Under the pieces are notes generated by a model that had not been told where the DNA came from, searched no databases, and was given only the letters and a program-made list of their open reading frames with translations. A DNA stretch of 64,000 bases, taken from positions 7,321,789 through 7,385,788 of the forward strand of contig RSEF01000014.1 of the NCBI GenBank assembly GCA_003993805.1. Direction: 5' to 3'. Of the stretch, positions 47,970 to 58,500 are shown one piece after another. How positions within the stretch are numbered: position 1 is the first letter of the stretch; every line of letters begins with the position of its first letter. Origin of the DNA: Himantopus leucocephalus. Lineage: Eukaryota > Chordata > Aves > Charadriiformes > Recurvirostridae. A program made the translations under genes and the position numbers.

Positions 47970-49985
47970 TCAGTGGTACTTCCTGTGGCGGTCATGCTCT
48001 GTATCATTAAAAGTAAAGCAAGTTAATTTTACTGGAGTCAGAAGAAAAAAACCACACCTGGAGTTACAGGAAAGAAAGCACTCTGAAAATCTGAGCATGT
48101 AGTTTCTCAGTACTGTCAGGTCAGACAGGCAACAAGATCTAACTTTTCTCCATCACCAAGTACATATCGGCCATCTGATAACTTGCTAAAAGCATTCAAG
48201 TTCTCTATGGCTAAAAGAAGTTTGCTTGCCCACAGTCTCAGATTCAAGCAGCAATGGTTAGCACAGTCTTTCATTTTATTTCTAAAAGCAGCAGCAGATT
48301 GTTGTTATTGCCCTGAGCAATCTCCCAAGCTGCACTATACGCTCAGCTTGTACTTACTCAGGTGACTGTAGCTCCAGATGTAGCTGATGACAACATAACC
48401 AGCAAGCACCATGGAGATACCACCGAGGCCCCCTTTCTTGACATTGATATATTTATTGTAGTATCTGTCATAACCTGTATAGGAGAAAAGTTGTTTTCAT
48501 AGCAGCCAGATGAGTTGCAAAGAAAGAAGCAACCTGGTTTCACAGAACTTCAGGAAATTGTTTCTAATGAAACATCTGAGGGTCTCAGAAGGAAGTCAGA
48601 GAAGGCAACCTGTGTGTTAGTCAAGCAAGGTGAACTCAGGTTAATAGCACTAAGCCTTAAAAAAAAAAAAAAAAGGCCACATACCATTTTTCCCTAAACA
48701 TTGTTGTGACTTCCACGAGCTCAGGCTGCTTTGGAATTATCTAATTCTTTCATATACACTTAGGGACATGGTTTAGTGGTGGTTTTGGCAGCATTAGGTT
48801 GATGGTTGGACTTGAGGATCTTAAAGGTCCCTTCCAACCTAGACAATTCTATGATTCTGTGATTACGTAGACACTTGCATTTGATATTTTGTGTTTAAAT
48901 CTACCTGAATGCCATATCTGTATCTATAACAAAAGGCATCATCAAAACCTTTGCCAAGCCATCTATAAAAGCCCTGTGTCCTTTCTTATCATCTTTAGGG
49001 CTCAATTAATTTATACTTTTTTTTTTAATTTACTTTTAATTTACTTCTGGAGGATAAAGCCCGTATGAGAAACGCATTTACAGCTGAGAGAACAAGATGC
49101 TACAGGCAGCACTGTTCTGGGAAAGCAAAAATTGCCTTGAAGCAGCCCCTGTACTGCGGGGTCCTCCCTGCCACCACCAGAGATGCTCCCACACCCCACA
49201 ACCATAGAATGGTTTGAGTTGGAAGGGACCTTGAAGATCATCGAGTTCCAGCGCCCCTGCCATGGGCAGGGACACCTCCCGCTAGACAAGGCTGCTCAAA
49301 GCCCCATCCAGCCTGGCCTTGAACATTTCCAGGGATCTACAACTTCCCTGGGCAACCTGTGCCAGTGTCTCACCACCCTCACAGTAAAGAATTTCTTCCA
49401 AATATCTAATCTAAACCTACCCTCTTTCATTTTGAAGGCATAGTACCCCTTGTCCTATCGCTACATGCCCTTGTAAAAAGTCTTTCCTGTAGGCCCCCTT
49501 TAGGTACTGGAAGGGGCTATAAGGTCTCCCCGGAGCCTTCTCTTCTCCAGGCTGAACACCCCCAACTCTCTCAGCCTGTCCTCACACCAGAGGGGCTCCA
49601 GCCCTCGGAGCATCTTCGTGGCCTCCTCTGGACCTGCTCCAACAGGTCCATGTCCTTCTTGTGCACCTGCCTAGTTCCCTCAGGAGAAGCGATTCACACC
49701 CTCCAGCTCTCCGCCAGCCGAGGGGGTGCGGCAGCTCCGCCGCGGGCCCCCCTCAGCCCCCCTCACCTCTCCGCAGGGCCCCCACGATGCCGCCGGGGGT
49801 GAAGTCTCTCATGGCCAGCCAGGTGGGCAGCTGGCCCAGCTTCACGTCCATCAGCTTCATGTCCTTGAGGAGAACTACGGCACAGAGAGAGACACAGCCC
49901 GGTCAGAGGGGAAGGAGGGAGGGAGGGAGAGAGCGAGCCGCGGTCACCTTGGCGGCCCGCCGCACTCACCCGGCGGCTGCGCCAT
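47970..49985 (-). CDS. ATP5MF: ATP5MF (ATP5J2), ATP synthase membrane subunit f
   Basis: This is a small inner-membrane subunit of the mitochondrial F1Fo ATP synthase, in the Fo peripheral region. Four coding exons on the minus strand: 49970-49985 (M-A-Q-P-P), 49767-49874, 48358-48474 and 47970-47998. They total 270 nt, or 89 residues; mammalian forms are 88-94. Family signatures are [13 protein letters not shown], then [17 protein letters not shown] single membrane helix follows ([16 protein letters not shown]) and a basic end K-H-D-R-H-R-K-Y-H. All introns are GT-AG. The start codon lies in AAGATGGCGC, a YY1-type motif common at OXPHOS promoters. Intron 2 holds two CR1 copies. Confidence 0.97.
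48768..48868 (+). mobile_element. CR1 LINE 3' end in ATP5MF intron 2
   Basis: A short copy with the CR1 tail: ACATGGTTTAGTGGTGGTTT, then GATGGTTGGACTTGAGGATC, TTAAAGGTCCCTTCCAACCT and ACAATTCTATGATTCTGTGATT. Confidence 0.93.
49203..49690 (-). mobile_element. CR1 LINE fragment in ATP5MF intron 2
   Basis: An inverted copy begins with CATAGAATGG and GAGTTGGAAGGGACC. It runs through CCATCCAGCCTGGCCTTGAA, CACCACCCTCACAGTAAAGA and CTCTCTCAGCCTGTCCTCAC to about 49690. It ends close to exon 2 of ATP5MF (49767). Confidence 0.94.
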
Positions 49986-50290
49986 CTTGCCACTGCTGCT
50001 CTGCGCCGCCGCGGGGGAAGGCGGGAAGGGGCGGGCCGCTGAGGCTCACGGGAGGAAGGTCAGGCGGGAACCCGGATGTTGGGGCGGGTGGTGCGGGGCT
50101 GGCGCCATGTTGGGAGCGTCGCCCCNGGCCCCCCCCCCCCCCCCCCCCCCTTCCCCCAGGATGGAGCCGCTGAGGAGGGGATGGCCCCACCTGTCGCCTT
50201 GTCCCCGTCCCATCTCCTCATCGGGGGCAGTCGGTTCCCCGTTGGGGGCCGCACACGTTGCCTGAGTCGCCACAGGCACTGTGTTGAGGG
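49690..50290. promoter_or_regulatory. ATP5MF: CpG-rich ATP5MF promoter region
   Basis: The block is CG-dense and surrounds exons 1 and 2 of ATP5MF. It has GC boxes (GGGGCGGG near 50030 and GGGGCGGG near 50080) and no TATA box. A homopolymer C run with an ambiguous base lies at 50126-50150. Confidence 0.55.
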
Positions 50291-53200
50291 CTCTGCGTGC
50301 GGGGCCCTGTCAGGGGGCTGAGGGGTTTTCACTCCTTGTCCTGCCCCAGCAGGTCCCCTCAGCGGCCGGGACCCTCTTCAAGGGACGCCAGGTGACTCAT
50401 GCCCGGTGCCCTGCGATGCCCCAGGGCAGGCCAGCGCCTTGTACCGTCCTCAGCGTACATTTCAGGGTGTCGGGTGCCAGTGTTTGCCAGGGCTGCAGGT
50501 GGTAAGAAAATAGTAGTGAGAGAAAAATGCACAAATCCTCAACAGCATCGTTGCAAGACTCCATCGGCAGCCTTCTGGGGGCTGCTGGTGTCCCACAAAT
50601 GAACCTTCTCCAGTGTGTTCTGAAGCAGTTGCAACTCTTAACACTGTAAATGCGCATTCACAGGTAGTATATACAGCAACGGGCATTTAAATTTGTTACC
50701 GTATATTGTAATGGAAGAAGCGAGGTCTTCTCAGACCTCTTCCAGGGGTCACCTGCCCTCTCCTGCAGTCTTCCTGGGTGCCTTCCAGGCAAGAGGAGGG
50801 AATGTTAGACTGCATTTTTCACGGGTGACAGATGAGTAATGTATCGTGGGGTCCCATTTCAGTGCCCACTCAGGACTTTTCCCTGTGGGAATATGCTGCA
50901 TTTTACTAACAGCTCCTCTGGAATGATGTCAAAGCCTAAAGGAGAGGGCGAGCCTCAGTATATGGTGGAAATAAATTCGCATAACCCGAGTGGTGGAAGA
51001 GGTAACGCGCAGATAAAGACAACTTTTGCCTTCCTGCAATAGGAAGGAGCCACCTAGATTTACTTCGTGTTCCCAAGTGTCTTTCTGGAGGGTTTAGTGC
51101 ACACCGGCCCCCCGAAGGACCACCCTGGGCAGAGCTGGCTGTGGTGGGATGAGGGTGGGCTATGGGGGAGAAGACCCAGCAGGTGTCACTCGCACTCAGG
51201 AGAATGCAGCTGCTGGAAAGATGCTCTCCATTAGCCCGACCTCTAGAGGTTTTAAATTGTATCATTCAGGTTCATAAAATAGTGTCAGGTTTTGTTGTTG
51301 TTTATTGTGCTGAATCTGGAAAGCAAAGTGATACAGCAGTAAACAGGGAGCAGCCATCCACCGCTGTTTCTGACGGGTCAGCCAGGACCCCAGATTTCCT
51401 AGATATTAAATTTCCATCCCACAGAAGACTGTTAGAATGGATCAAAGGTGATGAGGACTAAATTAAGGACGCCGAAAGGGGCCCACAGGGGTCCTACAAA
51501 ACCATGAATCTCTGCAGCTTTTACTTCTCTTAGGTCGCAGAATATAATTCCACATGCCCTCCTCCTGCCACTGCAGGATTCTTGCATTATAAACTGCAGG
51601 GTTTGTGTTACCTGGTATTCCATGAGTTGAGGCACGGGACCTCTGTTGTCTCAAGAGATATGGTATCCTACAGTGCATCTTATTCAGAGGCTGGTCTACA
51701 TGTCTAGCTTCACCCACTACTTTACTGAAATTAATTTATTTACATTGAATAGTGCTGCCCTGTAACATAAAAATAAAAGCAGAAGGAATAGATTACTACT
51801 TATTTTTCTCTTTTACGTATTAACAGAAAGTAGGATTAGGAAAAGTATAGTGTGCCTGATCACTTGAAGAAAGGGTTCCAAATTTAGTCCTTGCTAAATG
51901 GGTTAAAAATCCCGTTATTAAATTAGTCTTTATTTTATTATTGGACTTTACCGGTAACTGTCATTTTATTGCTAAAGTGTACCCTGATGAACTACTATGT
52001 GGCCTTTTACAGTACTTGCATAAAAGCATGCTTCAAACTTGCTTCTCTCATTCTTGCAAGGCAACGTATTGTTTTAAATAAGGTTACTCAAGAGAGGCAG
52101 ATTAATTCACCTACAGGAAAAAAAAGCCAATGGTGGGTGCCTCATTTTAAGGAGTTCCCTGCAGAGCAGAAGAGCACATAGAGTTGCTCAAATTGCTAAT
52201 AGCAAGGTCTGGGGAAATTTGGTTTGTTATGGTAGGAATGGAATCCATAACGAGGATACATCTGCAATGCAATTAGAGACAGCAGTGACCCAAACTTTGG
52301 GCTGAACTGCCCGCTCTGGTAGAGTAAGAGGAGTGCTGTTGTCTTTATGCCGTCTTAATCCTGAAGCAAGCAGGAAGAGTTAAATGGTACAGATGTGCAG
52401 GAGGTTTTGCAGCACATGTTTCCTCCCTTTGACCCCCGGTGCTGGCCAAAATTCAGGGTCCTCTTGGTTGATCCAGATGGGAGGATGGGTGATGAAGAAA
52501 GGTATATCTGATGTATTTCTGTTTGCTTACAAGAATGCTCACAGCCTTCCTTTCCTGAACACAGAAGACAACATGCAGTTGAGAGCCAGTTTCCTTGCTT
52601 ATAGCTCCAGACCTGCTCCAGGCAGCAATGTGACCCCAAATCCCTGTTTCTGTATTCAGTCCAGGTTTTATATCAATGATTGTTCAGGCTGTTTGAAGTT
52701 TCCGTTCCCTGCCTGTTTCAATATGCTCTCTTTCTGTCCCCTCCTCCGTCTGAACTGTATTGTCCATTCACACATAACCTTCTTTCCTTTTAATATCCTA
52801 CCCGAAACTGTCCTCCCAGAGCCTTCAGGTACTTGAGCAATCTTGCATTGTGGGTGGAAATAGACTTAATGTCTCCTTCAGCTACCCTAAATAAAGGGAC
52901 ACAGTTAAACCTACCAGTTTCAAGAAGGTTTAACCCAACCTATAAAAATAAAAGCCTAATGGAGTGTTGCCCTGAGGTTTTCATCTTACTGAAGACCCCT
53001 CTAGAAAATGTTGTGAAGTTTATGAGTAATGGCATGGAAATAATAGGGAGTACATCATTCAAAAAACCCAGAGTATTTTGCAAAAGACGTCAATGGAGAC
53101 GAAAGAAGTTTCCTTTTTTCCGGTAGCAACCATAACACATAATATTGCAGCTTTCAGACCAAAGATTCAGTTATAGCCTGAAAAGTTAAGTAACACTCTT

Positions 53201-53547
53201 CATTAAAGTTGTTGAAAAAGGAGAAGTAAAAAGCATAACACAACCTCCCTCAGACTGTAAGATCTTAGAGGCTGGGATCATTTCTTCTGTTCTGTGTGCC
53301 ACCCTTTGAAAACTCAGGGTCTCAGCTGGGACTGGTGCTTGGTGATACTACAGTAATATGCAGACACAGTGTCCATAGGTGTGTAAAGTAGCACAGAGTG
53401 GCCTTCAAGAAGGTCAAGAGACGAGGATTTACCTAACTGATCCTGCGCCCACTGAAACTGATGACAAAGCATCCAGTGCTTTTAATAAAGGCTCAAACCT
53501 ACACAAGTGGACAGATACGGTTCTGAAACATGCGGTTTGGCATCGGA

Positions 53548-53694
53548 TGCTTCTTGGCTCCTAAATACTTATTTCAATCTGATGTCTTCCCACCAGCACA
53601 GGTTAAGCGGCTGCAGCCATCAAGGGGAAAGAGAAATCACTGGCTACCAGCACTTCCAGAAGGTCAATGGAGAGATGCGTGTTTTATCAACTGG
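53548..53694 (+). repeat. dispersed repeat, copy A
   Basis: This copy shares an interrupted alignment with 55142-55292 on the opposite strand. Shared landmarks are TGCTTCTTGGCTCCTAA, CTGATGTCTTC, GGCTGCAGCCATCA versus GACTGCAGCCATCA, AAAGAGAAA, CTTCCAGAA versus GTTCCAGAA, and GGAGAGATGCGT. The family is not identified. Confidence 0.8.
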
Positions 53695-55141
53695 TAATTT
53701 GGAGAAAAGTTATGATCCCAGGTAGCTTGATCCAATCTCTTTTTTTTTTAATTGTACGAACAGTTTGATGTGGTGAGAGCAGTGCAGCTGCTCAGCAGAG
53801 GTCTCAACCTCATTCATCTGAAAATGTGCTTGCAGTGGAAACCAGACTCCAGAGTTGAATAGGATGAAAAGGGGTGTGGAGTTTGGAATCTCTTCCATGG
53901 CCCGACTTCCTCAGGAAAATGGTGAATTGCCTTGCATAGATAATAATACCTAGGGATTGACCCAGCAAAAGCAGTTGGGAGAATTAACCTATGATTGTAA
54001 GCGGATTGCTTGCTCTGTGTTATTATAGAGCTGTTTTCCTTAGTCAACCTCAAAGCATTTTACAAAGGAGATCGCTTGCCAATGATGAATAGTTTAGCAT
54101 GTACATAGTTCTTTTCTCCTTCGCAGCACTTGAGTATCAATGCATCTTCATGCTCCTCTGATAAAATGAGTAATTTAATGTTATGATTATCTTTTCAGGT
54201 GGAGAAATTTGAGCCCGGTGTGTAGGACTGGGGAGGGGGAATTCCTCCCTCCCCCTTTTGTCCCATCCTGCTGGCCTTTGCTTGTACCTAGTGTCAGTTG
54301 CAAAAGTACTTTATTTTGAAGGTCTTTGATCAGCCTGCTGGTTAGCTAAATATATACCTGTGGGGAGATAATTACATGCTATCAGTAGTAAAGTGTAGTA
54401 AAATAATTTACGTTAATTAAAACATTTGCAAAACCAAAGCAGGAATTTTCACTAAGATAAGTATGCTGCAGCAACAGCTGTATCTGAGACTGCCTGCTTC
54501 CCATAGCCAAACATGAAAATAAAACCAGGGACCAGTAAAAGACATTTTTTTTCATGCTAGAAAGAGGAAAGACCTATACCCACTGGGAAAACTGTGGTGG
54601 TATCAATCCAGAAGGGCAGGGCTGAACACATTTTCCATCTGTGCAAGCAGATCTGAATTCATGAGCATGGGGAAGATTGGTGTGATGAATCCCATCTTAT
54701 CAACGTGTCTGTTCGGCTAAGTGAGTGGCCCAGCAGGAGGAGGCTTGTACAAATGGGCCTCACATTACTGGGGGAGGATTTGGAGACTAATTAAATAGTG
54801 TGACAGAGGCTTAAAAAAATCAGTTTGTTACCATGTTTGAATCCACTGTCTGTTCCTCTGGCACAATCCTTGTACTTTTCCTCTCTTCCCACATTTACAT
54901 GTGATGAAAATACTCAGCACTTTCAGAGCCTTGCGTGGAAATTGTCTGTCTGACCTTCCCAGCTGAAGCAGTCGATGGTTATTGTCCCTCTGCTACCTTG
55001 TGTCTTGGAAGAAGCTCAGTTGCTGATGCGAGTCTTATTCATACCAAGGGCACTGGTGGGTTTGGGACGTTATTGCTTCCATAGCCTCGTGGAGATGCCC
55101 ATTGATGTTGCTTTCTGCAGATCTCAGAACACAGCCGGTCT

Positions 55142-55292
55142 CCAGTTCAACCCAACGCATCTCTCCACGGAACATTTCTGGAACGGCTTGTATTCTAGGG
55201 TTTCTCTTTCTTCCTGATGGCTGCAGTCGCTTACCCTCTGATTGTGAGAAGACATCAGATGATTGAAGTGAGTGCTTAGGAGCCAAGAAGCA
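55142..55292 (-). repeat. dispersed repeat, copy B (inverted relative to copy A)
   Basis: Read on the minus strand, this copy runs from GTGCTTCTTGGCTCCTAAGC to GGTTGAACTGG and matches copy A over its whole length with scattered changes and small indels. It is probably an old transposable-element fragment. Confidence 0.8.
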
Positions 55293-58200
55293 CTACTGTT
55301 TCCTTTAGACCTCAGTCTTATTTCTTTACCAGTGGGTGAGCTAAGCATCTTCTTAGAAGACTCAAAGGAATCAGGAGATTTGCAGGGCTGCAATGGGAGA
55401 TCCACAGCTCAGCCCCCCCGCCAGCAAATTGTCTCTCACTACATATGTAGCCCAGGCCTTCCAGTCTGATAATTGTACACCCAGAGAGTTAGGCCATGCC
55501 TCTTTCTCCAGTCAATAGATGCAGTCTCTGGTACAGGATTCACAGCTGTGTTTGATGAGTTGGTAAGATAGCTGCTCCTCCATCTATTCTCCCTTTCCTC
55601 AGTGCTTCTCTGTCGTGCAGCGTGGATGCACGCATGCTTCTTTGCATGATTCACTCCCCACAGATATCTCTGTGTTTTTGTTGTCATACTTCACACACAA
55701 ACGATCGATGCTTTGCACCCCCTCCCCAACTTGCACCGGATCAAATTCTAGCTTTTTGCAAGGTAGTGAAAGTGGCATAACAGATCTGTCTAATCAGGCT
55801 TGCCCAGTGGCCATGTTATCCTATACGCTCGGCAAGAAAGGAGCTTATAGCCAGGGTGAGAAAGAGATTCCTCTCTAAAGATCAGCGAAGAGTCGGGTGG
55901 GATTTCAGCCATGCAACTCTGACATTCAAGCAGGGCACATGGGCACCCCTCTTCCCTCTCCTGCTCTGCAGTGTGAACTGGGAGGGACTTCAGGGGACTG
56001 GGACAGGGGACCCAAGCTGCAGTGGGAAGTATTCAAATGTATTTCATTTCAGGGTGACCTTTAACAGGTGTGGATTTACTGATGGGGAGGGCAGAGGGAG
56101 GGAAGTAAGTGAGGGATTAAGGGGACTTTACTCTCCCTCCACTTTAAGCACCAGCTTGCACAGCATTCCAGTACTGTGAGATGCAATTTGTGGCTGTATG
56201 GCTTTATATCTTCTGCCTCCCTCGGTTCTGGTCAGGGTTGTGGCTGTCCCTGGTCTTTAGCACTGCTGAGGATTCAATAGGTGGAATCCTGTACTGCCAG
56301 GTGTCTCAGATGTAAACCTGGGGTGTGGAGTCGGGGAGAAAAATCATCCTCTTATCTGCAAGAGTTGGGATTTAACCCATAGTGGAAGTGCACAGTTCAG
56401 GCAAACACAAGGTGTGCAGTGTATTCCCTGGGTGACTTTGCCTGGAGAGCTTCTCTTCTTGTCCTAGTGCTGCTGCGTGCTGTTGCACAGCTGCTTTCCT
56501 CTAACCCAGTGTCTGCTGCAGTTCAGTGATGGATTAAGGCAACACTCCATTTTCCTTATCCCTCTCCAAGGGGAGTTGTAAAGTTTAATTAATTACATTT
56601 TGTAAAACATGATGAGATTCTTGGATGATAAATGCTACACAAATGTAGAGTATTTTTTAATGAGCACTCTATGACGGCTGCAACAAAGTGCTTGTTTAAT
56701 CAAACCGATCTGAGCTGCAAAAAATCCTCACCCTGCTGCTATCAAGCAGAAATGTTGCCAAGCACTTTGTCTTTCATGGGCTATTTGATTTGAGGGTCCC
56801 AAGGCGTTTTTCAAAACTTTAACAAAATAAAAAGGCAAAGAGTATATGTATATATCTGTATTTTATAGATCTTTCCCCTTGTGTATGCAGTTTAGATTAT
56901 ATAACAATACCACTTAGCGATAGGGAAGGGAAAGATCAGTGAACAGTGTGGCTGGATGTCATGGCTGCGCAGCAGGGGTATTGATACCTGCTCTAATTTT
57001 GCCTGGCCGTGTCAGGCACCAGAGTTCTGACACCATATATTTTGTATTTTCCAAGTTTCCCACAGCTGTGGGTATGTGAAATCAGCCTGCCTGCAGCTTC
57101 TCTGGTGTTTCCTACTAAGCAAACAAGGTTAAAATGAAGTCTGGGAATGTCTGTCTTTGTTGTACACAGCAATGTAAGCCTACCCACAGAACTAAAGGTA
57201 GTTTCCATAATGAAAATTGCAGCCTGCTCTAATTGCAAGCAGAGTGCCATTTCTTTTGCTGGAATTCGTTCAGGAAAAAAGAGAGTAATTTCAAGACCTG
57301 CCTTGGGCTACTCAGTGGCTAGAACTTCAGCGTTACTCTTCCTCCAGAAAGCTGCTTCTGCTGTTATCAGAATGCTGAAGCATCAGATCACCGGTGAATA
57401 GAGGAGAGATATGCCTTGAAGAAGCACTTAAAGCAGAGCCTGGTAGAAGCAGTCTATAGATTTCCATTCAGTGATAACACAGCCCGGTCCTACTCAGCCT
57501 TTGGGATCCAAGGATGCTCTCAGCAGATGCTGCTATGGTTTCTGGCGCTGGTGTGGGATTGAAACAGTGGGAGCAATCAGGCAGAGCCCCCTGTACTTCA
57601 TCTGCACTACTGTTTCCTTAAAACTGCTGCTTTGCAAAATTTGCCTTTTCAGGACCTTTTATAATCTCAGCTTCTTATGGTCAGCTGGAATTTTCCTTAA
57701 GGGGAGAAGAAGAGGAGAAGAACGGCCTCTGTGCAGATATTGGCTGGCTGTGCCAGGAAGGAAAAAGAAGACACAAGAAATGAGCTGTTGAACCCATGGT
57801 GATATGAGAGGGATGAGTGAGACATTTTAGGCAATAACCAAGCAATCAACCAATCTCACAAGCAATTTGTCTTTCCTCATTATAAGGCAACACCATAGTG
57901 GGAGAAATGTAGGGCCATTCTTCAGAAGATTTATTGCCCTGTAGCATCTGCATGAGAAAACACTTAAGTGCTGAGTAGAGCAGGAAATTGGAAGTAGATT
58001 GCACAACCTGCAATTCAACAAAGTTCTCGGACCTTCTGTGGAAAGACAGTGCTGGAGTTTCAGAGCTGGCTGTAGCTTTTAAGGCTTTCTCAGTCCTGGG
58101 AGAAGAACCAGTGTAGAGCTGATGGAGGCTTTGTCATTTACTGGTCTAGATAACAAGAGCATCCTAGAGCGCTGCTTTAAACAGCATGGAGGAAAATACC

Positions 58201-58394
58201 TCCCAGTGCTGTGATGGATCTAACTGTGCCCAAGACTAGTGAATCAAATGCACTTACGTGAGCTATTGGAGTTTACAGGACCTCTGACAAGAGAGGGGTG
58301 CCTGTGTTTCCTGCCTGTGAACATATCTCTTCACAGCCCTCTGTATGTACAGCATTTTCTCATAACCCAGCCTCAGGGACAATTATACATTAAT

Positions 58395-58500
58395 AGCTAC
58401 TTCTTTCAGAAGCAGCCAGCCCTGCTCCTGAGAAACAGCTATTTTCAGGCAGTCTTGTTCCTGAGGAACTGCTATTTTTAGTGAGTTCTATTTCTGAGGC
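58395..58500. repeat. 33-nt tandem repeat, about 3.2 copies
   Basis: Units begin at 58395, 58428, 58461 and 58494 (partial). Units two and three both open CTGAG and share GCTATTTT and the closing T-rich pattern. Unit one is more diverged. Confidence 0.7.

Noticed and set aside
51162..51461. 99-codon frame in the right intergenic region
   Set aside because: It has no domain, start context or splice sites that fit a gene.
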